NCBI GenBank assembly: GCA_963748095.1
Contig: CAVVIO010000008.1
Coordinates: 1 to 64,000, forward strand
From: CAVVIO01 sp963748095
Lineage (GTDB): Bacteria > Bacteroidota > Bacteroidia > Bacteroidales > UBA10428
Length of the DNA stretch: 64,000 bases
Direction: 5' to 3'
Positions 19,493-30,109 of the stretch are shown in pieces. The translations under genes and the position numbers were made by a program. The notes beneath the pieces are model-generated. The model was not told the origin of the DNA, ran no database searches, and saw only the letters and a program-made list of their open reading frames with translations. Position 1 is the stretch's first letter; the number at the start of each line of letters is the position of its first letter.

Positions 19493-19500
19493 TACCTTTG
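19493..19500 (+). promoter_or_regulatory. Candidate -7 box for the deiminase gene
   Basis: TACCTTTG (TAnnTTTG) ends eight bases before the start codon at 19509, so the leader would be nearly absent. No -33 TTTG is seen at 19 bases. Confidence 0.3.
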
Positions 19501-19508
19501 ATACTGTT

Positions 19509-20684
19509 ATGAGAAAAAGAATAATAATCAGATTATCAGTTTTAATTTTCGCATTTTCATTGTTGTTATATTCTTGTAATAGTAACGAAAAGCGTTCCCA
19601 TTTTTACTATCCGGCAGAATTTGAACCGAACAGTTCAACATGTTTCTTTTGGTCAACTGATTATTATAATATTATACCTAAACTTGCCGGGATAATCTCA
19701 CAAAAAGACAGAGTCACCATCTTTTTAAGCAACGCTGATAAAAATAAAAACCAAATACAAACTATACTGAAGAAGTATCAGAGTAACCTTAGCAATATCC
19801 GGTTTGTACAGTTAAAAGGAAATTACGAAAACATCTGGATCAGGGACTATGGTCCGTTATTTCTGGTCAACCACATGGGTAAAAAAAAGCTGGTTAAGTT
19901 CAGGTATTTTGGTACCGATCCTGGTTTTATAGATGACTATGCTTCGCTAATGCATCTCCAGATTGTAAACAGTAGCTTGAACAGTACCGGTGGGGCCAGG
20001 GAAGTAAACGGAAAAGGAACGATGATTTTATGCGAAATGCACGAACTGGATGAAAACAATCCAAGAACAAGAGAAGAGATTGAAAACGAGATGATCAATA
20101 AACTCAATCTGAAAAAGATCATATGGCTAAAAAAGGGACTTCCACAGGATGACAGTTATCTCTCCGGTCCTATTTATGATCAGATCTATCCCAAAGGAGT
20201 CAATGGCCATATAGATGAGTTTTGCAGATTTGTCGGCCCTCGTACCATTTTAATAAGCAGTGTTAGTGCTGAAGATGCAATATCAAATCCCATATTTAAA
20301 GAAGCTAAAAAGAGGCTTGATGAAAATTATGAGATACTTAAAAACTCTGTTGACCAGGATGGGAAAAAGTTTAATGTAATCAAAGTTCCTATCGCTCCGC
20401 TTATAATTTATGTACGCAAAATGGGTGCTGAAAATAAAAAGATAGCAATGGTAACCAGCTATATGAATTTTATTATTACCAATCATCTCATAATATTACC
20501 ATCCTATATTTCTGAAGATTCTAAAAACATTTCTCTTGTGGAAAAAGAAAATAAAGTCAAAGAGATATTTCAAAAGGTCTTTCCGAAAAGAGAAATTATT
20601 AAAATGCGGGCCGACACAATCAACTTTTACAGTGGAGGTTTTCATTGTATCAGCATCAACGAACCTCAACCACCGACCCATTAA
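19509..20684 (+). CDS. Agmatine/peptidylarginine deiminase family lipoprotein
   Basis: A 391-residue member of the guanidino-group hydrolase fold (agmatine deiminase / bacterial peptidylarginine deiminase). The N-terminus is a lipoprotein signal (LLLYSCNSNEK, Cys about residue 23), so the enzyme is exported and lipid-anchored, unlike cytoplasmic agmatine deiminases. Family motifs are WIRDYGPLFLV (Asp), NGHIDEFCRFVG (His and Asp/Glu) and the nucleophile cysteine in SGGFHCISINEP at the C-terminus, all present. It may act on extracellular agmatine or on protein arginine; the sequence does not decide. It is a single gene, 82 bases before the ECF sigma factor gene. Confidence 0.8.
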   Translation: MRKRIIIRLSVLIFAFSLLLYSCNSNEKRSHFYYPAEFEPNSSTCFFWSTDYYNIIPKLAGIISQKDRVTIFLSNADKNKNQIQTILKKYQSNLSNIRFVQLKGNYENIWIRDYGPLFLVNHMGKKKLVKFRYFGTDPGFIDDYASLMHLQIVNSSLNSTGGAREVNGKGTMILCEMHELDENNPRTREEIENEMINKLNLKKIIWLKKGLPQDDSYLSGPIYDQIYPKGVNGHIDEFCRFVGPRTILISSVSAEDAISNPIFKEAKKRLDENYEILKNSVDQDGKKFNVIKVPIAPLIIYVRKMGAENKKIAMVTSYMNFIITNHLIILPSYISEDSKNISLVEKENKVKEIFQKVFPKREIIKMRADTINFYSGGFHCISINEPQPPTH

Positions 20685-20766
20685 CGAGGATGATAAGCAA
20701 GTTTTTGACGCATTGTGTGTCTAATTAATAATTTGGATTACTTTAAAATTATACATTGTCCTCTGA

Positions 20767-21348
20767 ATGAATGATTCTGAATTGGTTAGCCGGATTATAT
20801 CAAATGATGAAAAAGCATTCCGGTTGTTGGTTGAAAGGTACCAGACCATGGTTATTAATACATGCTACGGTTTTATTCATGATCAGGAAGATGCACAGGA
20901 CCTCGCACAAGACGTATTTATCGAAGTATTACACTCGATAAACAAATTCAGAAATGAAGCTAAAATATCAACATGGCTCTACCGTATAGCGGTTAACAAA
21001 TCACTGAATTACATACGTGGCCGCCGTAAATTCCAATGGTTACGGAAAGCAGGTGAAACATACAGTAACAATAAACAAACTAATGACGGATCGGCATCCG
21101 AATTAACTGATCATGATACTCCTGTCTCTATAATAGAAAACAAAGAAAGAACAGATGCTTTGCATGAAGCTGTAAATGCATTGCCCGAAAATCAAAAGAT
21201 TGCCTTCGTCCTGAATAAATTTGAAGAATTATCTTACAAAGAAATAGCGGATGTGATGAATATTACATTATCTGCTGTAGAATCACTGATCTTCAGGGCT
21301 AAGAAAAATTTGCAGAAAAAACTAATCAATTATTATAAAAAAAATTAA
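20767..21348 (+). CDS. ECF (sigma-70 family) RNA polymerase sigma factor
   Basis: 193 residues. Region 2 is at about residues 10-90, with DQEDAQDLAQDVFIEVLHSI and KFRNEAKISTWLYRIAVNK. Region 4 is at about residues 130-190, with ALPENQKIAFVLNKFEELSYKEIA and AVESLIFRAKKNL. A variable linker of about 35 residues lies between. No region 3 is present, so it is of the ECF type. The next gene encodes a zinc-finger anti-sigma factor, followed by two envelope proteins; together they look like one operon for a signal sensed outside the inner membrane. Confidence 0.93.
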   Translation: MNDSELVSRIISNDEKAFRLLVERYQTMVINTCYGFIHDQEDAQDLAQDVFIEVLHSINKFRNEAKISTWLYRIAVNKSLNYIRGRRKFQWLRKAGETYSNNKQTNDGSASELTDHDTPVSIIENKERTDALHEAVNALPENQKIAFVLNKFEELSYKEIADVMNITLSAVESLIFRAKKNLQKKLINYYKKN

Positions 21349-21403
21349 CATGCCTGCGCAAGTTTTAAATATAAGTAGTGTCAAACCATTAAAATAATCC
21401 ATC

Positions 21404-21883
21404 ATGAAGTGCCGAAAAGTTGAAAAGAATTTGATACATTTTCTGGAAAAAGATCTTCCCAATGAAAAATATCTTAGTATTCGGGATCATCTGGATAGTT
21501 GTGATCAATGCACAAAGTTACTGCATGAGGTACAACTTACACTTCAGGTTATTACACATGAACAGGTTAAAGAAACCAATCCGTTTTTTTATACCAGATT
21601 AAAACAACGTATCGAAAGTGAAACCGGCAATAGTTTCATTCCTGCTAAGGAAAAAGCCTGGAAAAGGGTATTATATCCTGCTGTTTATGCCGTTTTCATA
21701 GCCTTTGCTATTTTTATGGGAATATATATTGGTATTGGACAAACCGGGAAAGTTCCTGAAATAAACAGGGAAGAGTACATTCAGGCCTATTCTCAAAGCT
21801 CTCATATCTATGAAATGGATGAAGAATTCATTGAAGATAATTTATTATCTGACAATTCAACTACCGATAATTCACAAAAATAA
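21404..21883 (+). CDS. Zinc-finger (ZAS) anti-sigma factor
   Basis: 159 residues. The N-terminus carries the ZAS motif H-x3-C-x2-C in RDHLDSCDQCTKL, which binds the ECF sigma factor in the cytoplasm. One transmembrane helix follows at about residues 88-110 (YPAVYAVFIAFAIFMGIYIG). The remaining 50 residues, acidic and Ser/Asn-rich, would be periplasmic. Release probably needs regulated proteolysis, in which RseP (13-14.4 kb) is a possible partner by analogy. The stop overlaps the start of the next gene by one base (TAATG), so translation is coupled. Confidence 0.85.
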   Translation: MKCRKVEKNLIHFLEKDLPNEKYLSIRDHLDSCDQCTKLLHEVQLTLQVITHEQVKETNPFFYTRLKQRIESETGNSFIPAKEKAWKRVLYPAVYAVFIAFAIFMGIYIGIGQTGKVPEINREEYIQAYSQSSHIYEMDEEFIEDNLLSDNSTTDNSQK

Positions 21884-22464
21884 TGAACTACTTCACCAAA
21901 AAAAGGCTTGTAATCTGGACTGTTATAATATTGGTGGTATTAAATATATCAGCATTGGCCACAATTCTTTATGAAAGAAATTTGAATTGTAGTCCGTCAC
22001 CGATACAAAAGGCCGATGAAAACCAGCGTTTCAGGGAAATTAACTGGTTTATGAGAGAAGATTTGGGTCTCAATCCTTCACAAACAAATAAGATTTACAG
22101 GTTACGAAGAAAAAATTATCTTGACTCAAGGAAAATACTCCTTTCACTGGATGATAAAAGAAAAGAAATGTTGACGGAACTACAAAAAGAACATCCTGAT
22201 CAAAAAAAACTAAATGAAATTGCTGTTGAAATTGGTAACCTGCACAGTGATTTAAAAATGGTTACAATACAATATTTTTTAAACATAAAAAAAATATGTT
22301 CTCCTGAACAACAGGTTAAACTCAATAAGTTATTCAGGGATATGGAGTATTATCATGAACATAAAAATCGAGGCCGTAACCGGCATGGAAATATAAAACA
22401 GGGTACAGGTCACGGATCTGAAATGAGAATGAAACAATTACACGATTCAACTTTAAATAAATAA
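21883..22464 (+). CDS. Membrane-tethered CpxP/CnrX-like periplasmic sensor
   Basis: 193 residues. An N-terminal transmembrane segment (VIWTVIILVVLNISALATILY) anchors a periplasmic helical domain with two antiparallel helices (REDLGLNPSQTNKIYRL ... KKICSPEQQVKLNKLFRDM). This is the layout of heavy-metal resistance sensors (CnrX/ZraP) and CpxP/Spy proteins. The tail is His/Arg/Gly-rich (HEHKNRGRNRHGN ... TGHGSEMRMK), suggesting metal binding. Overlapping start with the anti-sigma gene points to direct functional coupling: it may hold or release the anti-sigma factor. The ligand is unknown. Confidence 0.75.
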   Translation: MNYFTKKRLVIWTVIILVVLNISALATILYERNLNCSPSPIQKADENQRFREINWFMREDLGLNPSQTNKIYRLRRKNYLDSRKILLSLDDKRKEMLTELQKEHPDQKKLNEIAVEIGNLHSDLKMVTIQYFLNIKKICSPEQQVKLNKLFRDMEYYHEHKNRGRNRHGNIKQGTGHGSEMRMKQLHDSTLNK

Positions 22465-22514
22465 TAGACTAATCGATTAGTACATATATGAATATTAATT
22501 TTTAAATAATAATT

Positions 22515-23054
22515 ATGAACATGAAAAGAAAAGGAATAATAAGCCTGGCAGCATCAATGTTGTTAATGCTCGCAATGATTCCGGGTACATTTGCCCAACC
22601 CGGACCAGGAAAAGGAAATGGAAATGGATGGGGTCCCGGAGCAAAGGGTATCTGCAGTAACATACCCAATCTTACAGATGAACAAAGTAAACAGATTGCT
22701 GATTTACGAACCGATCATTTAAAGAAAATGACCGGTCTGCGCAACCAGTTATTTGAAAAACAGGCTCACTTAAGAACTTTAAATACTGCAGACACACCAG
22801 ATATGAAAGCTATAAACGCTACCGTTGATGAAATAGGCAGTCTTAAAACCGATATGATGAAAGAACGGGAAGCTCACCTTCAAAAAATACGCGGTCTGTT
22901 AACAGCAGATCAGAGAGCTGTATTCGATTCTTCTCATATGCAGGGAAAAAGATTTGGCAAAGGTAATGGCCAGGGTCACGGTCAAGGCCGGGGACATGGA
23001 ATGGGCCGTGGTATGGGATCCGGACAAAATCCCTGTCCATATAATAACAAATAA
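22515..23054 (+). CDS. Exported Spy/CpxP-like protein with Gly/His-rich tail
   Basis: 179 residues. The signal peptide ends at about residue 28 (MIPGTFAQ). The mature protein starts with a Gly/Pro/Asn-rich stretch. A helical LTxxQ-type core follows (NLTDEQSKQIADLRTDHLKK ... GLLTADQRAVFDS). The last 30 residues repeat Gly-His/Arg-Gly-Gln units (GQGHGQGRGHGMGRGMG). Spy-family proteins are periplasmic chaperones or metal-binding proteins, and the tail suggests metal or surface binding. It lies 50 bases after the tethered paralog-like protein, likely in the same operon, and is followed by a strong terminator. Confidence 0.75.
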   Translation: MNMKRKGIISLAASMLLMLAMIPGTFAQPGPGKGNGNGWGPGAKGICSNIPNLTDEQSKQIADLRTDHLKKMTGLRNQLFEKQAHLRTLNTADTPDMKAINATVDEIGSLKTDMMKEREAHLQKIRGLLTADQRAVFDSSHMQGKRFGKGNGQGHGQGRGHGMGRGMGSGQNPCPYNNK

Positions 23055-23083
23055 CCTTCTTACTTTCTATAAATTTATAGATT

Positions 23084-23122
23084 AAATTACGGGAATTATC
23101 ATTCTGATTCCCGTAATTTTTT
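23084..23122 (+). terminator. Terminator of the ECF operon
   Basis: A 13-bp stem AAATTACGGGAAT / ATTCCCGTAATTT with a 10-base loop and a T run. It lies between convergent genes and can serve both strands. Confidence 0.85.
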
Positions 23123-23161
23123 ACCCCATTTTAATCTGGTTCAGATTTTTAAATAAAACTG

Positions 23162-24402
23162 CTATTTTGTGTTTTTAGCAGGTATTCCGTTTAACATCGG
23201 GCTTATCGTATCAAACACCCCATCATTTTTAGCAGGCGTGATTCCCAAAATAGAAGATATTATATTGTAAATATTCACGTTTTCAAAAGTAGGTTGAACG
23301 TAATCTTTCCGGAATGCAGGGCCCATAGCATAAAATATACCATGCATATCCTTAAAATCATTGTCGTATCCATGATCTCCCTTACTCAAATTTGATTCCC
23401 TGTCCCATTTCAGCTGCCAGCCGTTGTCTGCTACAACTACAAGACTCAGGACACGGGGACCTGAACCAAGATGCCATCGTTCCGGTAAATCTTTCTTTTT
23501 TCCACACTTTGATATGGGGAACATTCTTTAAGCGCATTATACACACTGTCGGCACTTTCGGGCTTTGGATCCAGGAAATAAACCGGATTACTTCCAACTG
23601 CCTTTACTAACTGTTCTTTTTTTATATAATCGTAAATATATGATGTTCTGGAAGGTGATAATTCTGTCATACCGTGATCCGAAACTATTATAAAATTAAT
23701 CTGTCCGGAAATCGGTAAATTATTCATTTTATGAATGAACACTCCTACAAGACTATCAAGATAGACAACTTCTTGTTTTATTTCTTTACTATCCGGCCCA
23801 AAGTGGTGCCCGATCCCATCCGGTTCCTCCATATAGAAGAGTATAAGGTGCGGCCTTTCTTTTTCAGGCAGATTCAACCACCCGATTACCGTGTCTATAC
23901 GTTGTCCGAAAGGTATATGCGAGTCAAATTTTTTCCAGTAATCAGGATGCATTCCTTGTATATCAGCTTCCGAACCCACCCAAAAAAAAGAAGCAGTTTT
24001 AATTCCTTGTTTTTTGGCTGTATTCCATATAGGCTCTCCTCCGTAAAACGATCCATCCTCTACCATTTGCCTATCCGAAACACTGTAATATCTGTTTGTT
24101 TTAGGATCATAAAAACTATTTAATACAATGCCATGGTGTCCCGGATAAAGACCAGTAGCAATTGAATAATGATTGGGAAATGTTTTGGATGGAAAGCTCG
24201 GCTTCAGCGATTCTGCCTTTACCCCGTGAGCTGCTATATAATCAAAATTCGGAGTATTAACTTTTTGTGTGTAATCCCAGCGAAATCCGTCAAGTGAAAG
24301 CATGACAACATAAGGCTTCTGCTGCGAAAATACCGGCTGAAAAATTGCAGCTATGAAAAAAACAATTAGCGCCCTTTGGAAAAAAATATTAGATTTTCTC
24401 AT
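23162..24402 (-). CDS. Nucleotide pyrophosphatase/phosphodiesterase (NPP), one apparent frameshift
   Basis: An exported alkaline-phosphatase-superfamily phosphodiesterase. The first frame (24402-23446) starts with a signal peptide (FFIAAIFQPVFSQ). It carries the two-zinc site: VVMLSLDGFRWDY, the nucleophile Thr in FPSKTFPNHYSIATG, EEPDGIGHHFGPDS and IIVSDHGMTE. The last motif, GDHGYDN, lies in a second frame (23524-23162). The join requires one extra base at the A6 run (23496-23501 on this strand), giving VEKKKDLPERW and 413 residues. The span of 1241 bases is one short of a multiple of three. This is the only -1 type error found. Substrates of such enzymes include nucleotide diesters and phospholipid headgroups; the actual one is unknown. 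Confidence 0.85.
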
Positions 24403-24428
24403 TTTATAATATCTTTTACATTAAAAAT

Positions 24429-24458
24429 AAAAAAGGCCATTTTGCAATGACCTTTTTT
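24429..24458 (-). terminator. Terminator after the Oar-like TonB receptor
   Basis: On the minus strand, AAAAAAGGTCATT pairs with AATGGCCTTTTTT (one G-U pair) and ends in a T run, 17 bases after the receptor stop. Confidence 0.75.
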
Positions 24459-24474
24459 AATGAACTAACTATTT

Positions 24475-27400
24475 TTAGAATATATACCTTATTCCAACCT
24501 GTGCCTGCCACCTGGAACTATTGATACCCGAATCATCAATCGACCAGGGTTTGTTTTTCGGCTTGGTAAACTTATAAGTAGGAATATTTGTCATGTTACC
24601 ATTAATATCTTTCTTAAATCCTTCAAAATTTAGTAATGAATAATCGCCATATGGGACATAATACCTCCTGCCCCATTTCGTATTTAACAGGTTTCCTACA
24701 TTAAATATATCAAAGGTCAATTGTAATGTCTGACGACGGTCGGATACGTTGACAAACAAGTCCTGACTGAACTTAAAATCGAAAACATTGGACCAGGGAA
24801 CACGTGCCCCGTTTCTTTCAGCATATTTTCCCCTACGCGTGCTGAGATATTTATCGCCTTCAATAAAGGCATTCAGGTCTGCCCATTGTTGATCAGCTGT
24901 AGCGGCATCAGCAAATACAATCTCATCCTGACTAGCAGGAACATATATCAGATCAACATTATTATATTGATTCTCCCCATTTATATATTCATGTCCATTA
25001 TGTGAAGCATCATTATAGTATACATAAGAAAATCTCGATCCGGACTGTCCATTATAATAAAGAGAGAATGTAGATTTTAAATGTTTTAAAAATTCCTTTG
25101 AATAGGTGATATAACCTGTAACACGGTTTCCCAGATCGAAATCGGAATAGCTCAGATCGAGGTTATTTAACCCGTTAACATTTTCCATATATCCCCACTG
25201 CGAAGAATTTTGCGAGGAAGTAGCATCATTCATTGCTTTTGCCCGACCAAAGGTATAAGCAATACTGGCACTAATCCCGTTTTCAAAGGGCTTCTGCAAT
25301 TGAGCTGTAATGTTGTAAGTATACCCTTTATTTGTATTGGTCCCTAACATCACATTTGTATACGAACTGTCTATTAAGGCGCTACTGTAATATGGACGGT
25401 TATCAGAGCCTGCTAAATTATATATCGGATTTGGACTTATATTTACATTATAATACAGCATGTTATGGATCGTCTTGGTATATATAAATTCAACCGTTCC
25501 AATTATTCCCCAAATAAGCTTTTGATCTACAGCTATATTCGCACGGAGCATCTGCGGGAATTTAAAATCAGAGGTAAAAAGATCAATTTGCCCTCCGTAA
25601 GGAACCGGTTGTTTGTTGGTTAAATCTGAGTACGTATATTGGTTCTGCCAATCGGGCCGAAATGCTACACTTCCCCCATTTATGGAAACGCCGCCGATGC
25701 TAACTCCGTTGTTGGTATAGGAACCTCCCGGCCATACAAGAGGCAGTCTGGAAGTAAAGATGCCGACACCTCCACGTACCTGCGTACTTTGGTCTCCGTT
25801 CACATCCCAGTTAAATCCGATACGCGGAGAGAAAAGAAACTGTGGTTTAGGCATTTCACCGGCTTTGGCTCCCTTCAAATCCCATCCGGCAGCTTCGATC
25901 AATGGAAGAGTGGTATTATTAAAGTGTTCATCAACTTTTGGTTTGGTTGGAAATACAGGAATATCCATACGCAAACCATAAGTCAGTTTTACATTTTCGT
26001 TTACCTGCCATTCATCCTGGGCATAAAACCCCAAGTTGGAACATACTGAAATCTGCGGCTGCGGCAGAACCGTCCCCGGTTATATTATCAACCAGCGAAT
26101 AGCTTCTGGTGTATTTTGAAGCTACCGGATTATTAGCTAAAAAGGCTCCCAGGCTGTCGAATGTATACTGCCCATAATTTTGTCGTATGAAAAGATTATA
26201 GGCATGACCAAATTCGTGGTTCATTCCAAAAGTAATACGTATGTGCCCCTTTGTAAACCTGGAAATTATCGGTAAACGTGAAAATTTTCTGTTTCAGATC
26301 ATTTGCTGTAGAATACGGTTCCGAACCGAAATTTATTTTACCGTTGCCATCATTAATGGTCACAGCCGGGAATTTGGCCCCTTGCGGATTTCGGTTGTCG
26401 TTCACAAAAGTCGAACTTAAAATTAAGCTATTGGAAAAATTCGTCCAGTTTGATTTCAATTCAAGAGATGTGGTATTGGTTGTACTTGGGAAGTACATGT
26501 AATTATTTGAAAAACCAAGGGATCTTGAACTGGAAGCGCTGGCATCAGTCAGAACACTTTTTGTATAACTGTGACGAAGCATTAATTTGTTATGGGCATT
26601 AATGTTATAATCGATACGTCCGAAAAATTTGGTTGATTCCAGTTTTTTAGTTTTATCAAGATATGTTCCGGGATCGTAATTGTAATCATTTTTTAATTTG
26701 GTAATCAGAGCATTAATGTCTGCCTCGTTAGAATTCCCTTCATAATTATTAAAATCGAAAGGTAAAGGTGTCTCATCCTTCATTTGCTCAAAATTGGTAA
26801 AAAAGAAAAGCTTGTTTTTAATAATGGGGCCACCCAAACTTGCACCATATGTTTTTGTTGTGAAAGGTGCTAACTTTTTACGTTCGACTGTTGCATCATC
26901 TGTTGGTGTTTTACCTGCAAGGTTCTGGTTTCTGAAAAGATAATAAGCAGTACCTCTGAACTGGTTGGTCCCGCTTTTGGTAACTGCATTGATATTAGCT
27001 CCTGCAAAACCATTCTGTCGTACATCATATGGAGCCAAGAGCTATCTGAAATTGTTCGATAACATCCATACTAATAGGAGATGCTCCGGTTTGCCCGCCA
27101 TTTGTTCCGGATGCAGCCAGACCATAAGCATCATTATTTAATGCCCCGTCAATTGAAATGGCATTATACCTGTTGTTTATCCCGGCAACGGTAATATATC
27201 CATCATCACCAACAGAAGCTTGCGGAGTTAATCGTGTGAAATCGGTGAGGTCACGACCAACACTAGGAAGAGTATTGATTTCGTTGGAATTTACTACCGT
27301 CTGTGCTCCCGTGCGGTTTCCGTCAATAATCTTGTAATTTCCAACTTTCTTGGCTACTACCTGAACTTCCTGAAGAGTAGTTGTTGTTTCCTCAAGCTTC

Positions 27401-27727
27401 ACATTCAGTGCATATGTCTGACCTAATGAAAGATATATATTATCCTTTTCATACGACTTATATCCCACGTATGAAATGGTAACTTTATAAGGACCACCAA
27501 CATTCATATTAGGTATACGAAAATACCCGGCATTGTCGGTAGTGCCTCCGTATTGTGTGCCAGTTGGGATATGAACCGCAATTACGTTCGCCCCCGGGAG
27601 ACTCACCCCTTTGTCATCTGTTACTTTTCCGTTAATTCCTGAAGTAGTGGACCCTTGTCCGAAAGACAATATGAGAATACACAGAAAACAAAATCGTTAG
27701 AATAAATCTGGATGTTTTTTTTCTCAT
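24475..27727 (-). CDS. Oar-like TonB-dependent receptor, four apparent frameshifts
   Basis: An outer-membrane barrel with an N-terminal carboxypeptidase-regulatory-like domain. Five frames join to about 1082 residues if one base is skipped at four places: near 27665-27690, at 27036-27039, near 26227-26240 and at 26028-26036. The span of 3253 bases is four over a multiple of three. Joined, it has a signal peptide starting at 27727 (MRKKTSRFILTILFSVY). A regulatory-like domain follows (GKVTDDKGVSLPGANVIA), then the plug (MDVIEQFQIALAPYDVRQNG, AGANINAVTKSGTNQF) and a barrel ending in VGIRYIF. It belongs to the Oar / large-ligand receptor group, whose substrates are mostly unknown. It is a single-gene unit with its own terminator. 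Confidence 0.85.
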
Positions 27728-27765
27728 TGGTTTTTACATTTTAAGGATTTATCAAAATTAAGCTG

Positions 27766-27773
27766 CAAATTTA
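27766..27773 (-). promoter_or_regulatory. Candidate -7 box for the Oar-like receptor
   Basis: The minus strand reads TAAATTTG (TAnnTTTG), 39 bases before the start at 27727. No -33 TTTG is seen. Confidence 0.25.
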
Positions 27774-27876
27774 ATTTTGGGGAAATAATTATTATTTGGT
27801 TTATAATTAATTTTAAGTTAATCTTTTGATGATTTAGTTAACATTATTTTTACATAGTTTGTTGAGAAGTGGAGAA

Positions 27877-29107
27877 TCAAAATTTAATGTTCTCAATTAT
27901 TTTTCTTGTAGCTCCTTGATTTTCTGTGACAAAAGTCCGGGCCAATTGTCCCGCAATATTTCTTTTTTCCCTGTCTTCAAGTAATAAAAACATTAATTTT
28001 TCGAAAGTTGAATAACTATCAATAGAAAATGAACCGCCAAGTTCGATTAGCCCGACTGCTTCACGGAATTTTTTATAATTCGGCCCAAATATTACCGGAA
28101 GACCAAAAGTTGCCGCTTCCAGGATATTATGTATTCCCACGCCAAAGCCACCTCCGATATATGCCACATCTCCATATTTATACAATGAGGATAACATACC
28201 AACATTATCAATTACCAGAACCTGCGCCTTGCTTATATTATCATCATTAGCTTCTGAATAATGTACAACAGGCTTCCCGATCTTTGGAATCAAGCCATGC
28301 AAGTCCTGATTCTTTTATCTGATGGGGGGCAATAATGAATTTCACCGGTAATGAACAGGAATTTATAAACTTCACCAGTAATTCTTCGTCAGGTTGCCAG
28401 GTGCTGCCTGCTATTATCACCAGGTTATTTCCTTTAAATTTCTCAACAACAGGTATTTCCTTTGTATTACCAGCAACTTCGGCCACCCTGTCGAATCGCG
28501 TGTCACCGGCAACAGTTACATTATCAATTCCAATTTTCTGCAAAAGCGATAAGGAGGGTTTATCCTGTACAAAAAGATGCGTGAAACAAGAAAGTAATTC
28601 CCGGTATCCACGGCCGTACCATTTAAAAAATACCTGACCGGGCCGGAAAATGGCAGAAATCAGATAAAGTGAAATATTTCGTTTTTTCAGGGTTTTCAAA
28701 TAATAATTCCAGAATTCATACTTTATGAAAAAGACAAATGCCGGATTGACGATTTCTATGAATTTTTCAGCGTTTTTTTTTGTATCGAGAGGAAGGTAGT
28801 AGATGTAATCTGCAAATGCATAGTTTTTTCTTACCTCATATCCTGAAGGAGAAAAAAATGTCAATAGAATTTTATAGGTTGAATGATTTTTTTTAATGAA
28901 TTCAATCACAGGTCTTCCCTGTTCAAATTCACCCAATGAAGCAGCATGAAACCAGATAATTTTCTCATCACCTGAGATACTTCTCTGCAATCTTTCAAAT
29001 ATGTTTTTTCTGCCATCAAGCCAAGCCCTGGCTTTTAAATTAAAAATTCCATAAATCAGAACACTTATATAAAACACTCTGATTCCAATAGAATATAATA
29101 TTTGCAT
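27877..29107 (-). CDS. waaA: Kdo transferase WaaA (KdtA), one apparent frameshift
   Basis: WaaA adds Kdo to lipid IVA at the inner membrane. I chose the ATG at 29107 (MQILYSIGIRVFYI) because the family starts with a short hydrophobic anchor. An upstream Met at 29206 adds 33 unrelated residues. The N-terminal glycosyltransferase domain shows IWFHAASLGEFEQGRPVIEF with the catalytic Glu, TFFSPSGYEV, FIKYEFWNYY and VAGDTRFDRV. The frame breaks at 28300-28303, where ESGL must continue as HGLIPKIGKPVVHYSE. The second domain has YIGGGFGVGIHNILEAA and PVIFGPNYKKF. The span of 1231 bases is one over a multiple of three, and the product has about 409 residues. Together with kdsB at 31 kb it covers the Kdo branch. 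Confidence 0.9.
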
Positions 29108-29389
29108 ATTTTTTTCTGCCTCAGGATTGTAAAAGATTAAGGGTTGTAAAATAAAAAATAATTGCTTTATAAAACCATGATATTTTTGGAAATTAAATGA
29201 CTTCAATCCTTTATTTTATCTTTCTGCTTAGTATTGAGATTCTTATTAATAAATGAAGTTATTCACATGTTTTTAACAACTTATTAAAAGTACAATTAGT
29301 GAATCTTTAATATTTCAAAACCACAATTTTTTTGGGAAACAAACTGAACAAAACACATATCCTACTGTTAATGAATTACTATTTATAAT
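29108..29389. other. Intergenic region, no gene seen
   Basis: AT-rich divergent region between waaA and the first sod gene. I see no open frame with coding character and no clear TTTG/TAnnTTTG pair. It presumably holds the promoters of both genes. Confidence 0.5.
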
Positions 29390-29406
29390 TATTCTAAATT
29401 AGAATA
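29390..29406. promoter_or_regulatory. Perfect 8-1-8 palindrome upstream of the Mn-type sod gene
   Basis: TATTCTAA-A-TTAGAATA, 33 bases before the start codon. The ATTCTAA half-site recurs before the second sod gene and before the suf operon. The 7-1-7 core has the geometry of Fur/PerR-type boxes. The regulator is not identified. Confidence 0.6.
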
Positions 29407-29438
29407 GGGATTGTTAAACTTATAAAAACGTAAACATT

Positions 29439-30035
29439 ATGTCTTTTGAACTACCAAAATTAGGATACGATTACAGTGCACTTGAACCTCACATAGATGC
29501 ACGAACCATGGAAATTCACCATACAAAACATCATGCAGGGTATACATCTAAGTTGAATGATGCCCTTGAAGGATCTTCGCTAAAAGGAAAAACAATTGAA
29601 GAGATATTAGCAGGTATATCCAAGGCACCGGTTGCCGTAAGAAATAACGGAGGTGGATTTTATAACCATCGTCTGTTTTGGGAAATAATGGGACCAAACG
29701 GAGGTGGAGAACCTAAAGGAGACCTTGCCGACGCCATTAAAAGAGATTTTGGCTCATTTGACAAATTCAAAGAAGAATTTTCGAATGCCGCAGCCACACG
29801 TTTCGGTTCAGGATGGGCATGGCTTATCAAAACTCCCGGGGGACTTAAAGTTACTTCCACACCAAATCAGGATAATCCGCTAATGGATGTTGCCGATTCA
29901 AAAGGAACACCAATTCTGGGATTGGATGTATGGGAACATGCCTATTACCTGAAATATCAGAATCGCCGTCCGGAGTACATTTCAGCATTCTGGAGTGTAA
30001 TTAACTGGGATGAAGTCGGGAAAAAATTGAAATAA
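29439..30035 (+). CDS. Superoxide dismutase, Mn-type features
   Basis: 198 residues; converts superoxide to peroxide and oxygen in the cytoplasm. Metal ligands are visible: His in MEIHHTKHHAGY, His in FYNHRLFWEIM, and Asp and His in LDVWEHAYYLKY. The RNNGGGFYNH segment and the outer-sphere glutamine in PNQDNPLM are typical of Mn-type enzymes. It has no signal peptide. A second, Fe-type enzyme is encoded 465 bases downstream with its own upstream region. The predicted metal rests on these positions only, and cambialistic activity is possible. Confidence 0.93.
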   Translation: MSFELPKLGYDYSALEPHIDARTMEIHHTKHHAGYTSKLNDALEGSSLKGKTIEEILAGISKAPVAVRNNGGGFYNHRLFWEIMGPNGGGEPKGDLADAIKRDFGSFDKFKEEFSNAAATRFGSGWAWLIKTPGGLKVTSTPNQDNPLMDVADSKGTPILGLDVWEHAYYLKYQNRRPEYISAFWSVINWDEVGKKLK

Positions 30036-30084
30036 GAACAGAATAATAATCTTCCATGTGTGTGTACAATTGATAAGAAAAAAG

Positions 30085-30109
30085 GCCCGGAATTTATCCG
30101 GGCTTTTTT
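30085..30109 (+). terminator. Terminator after the Mn-type sod gene
   Basis: Stem GCCCGGA / TCCGGGC with five-base loop and a run of six T. Confidence 0.85.

Noticed and set aside
29108..29206. Extended start of waaA
   Set aside because: The extra 33 residues precede the usual family N-terminus and look non-coding.
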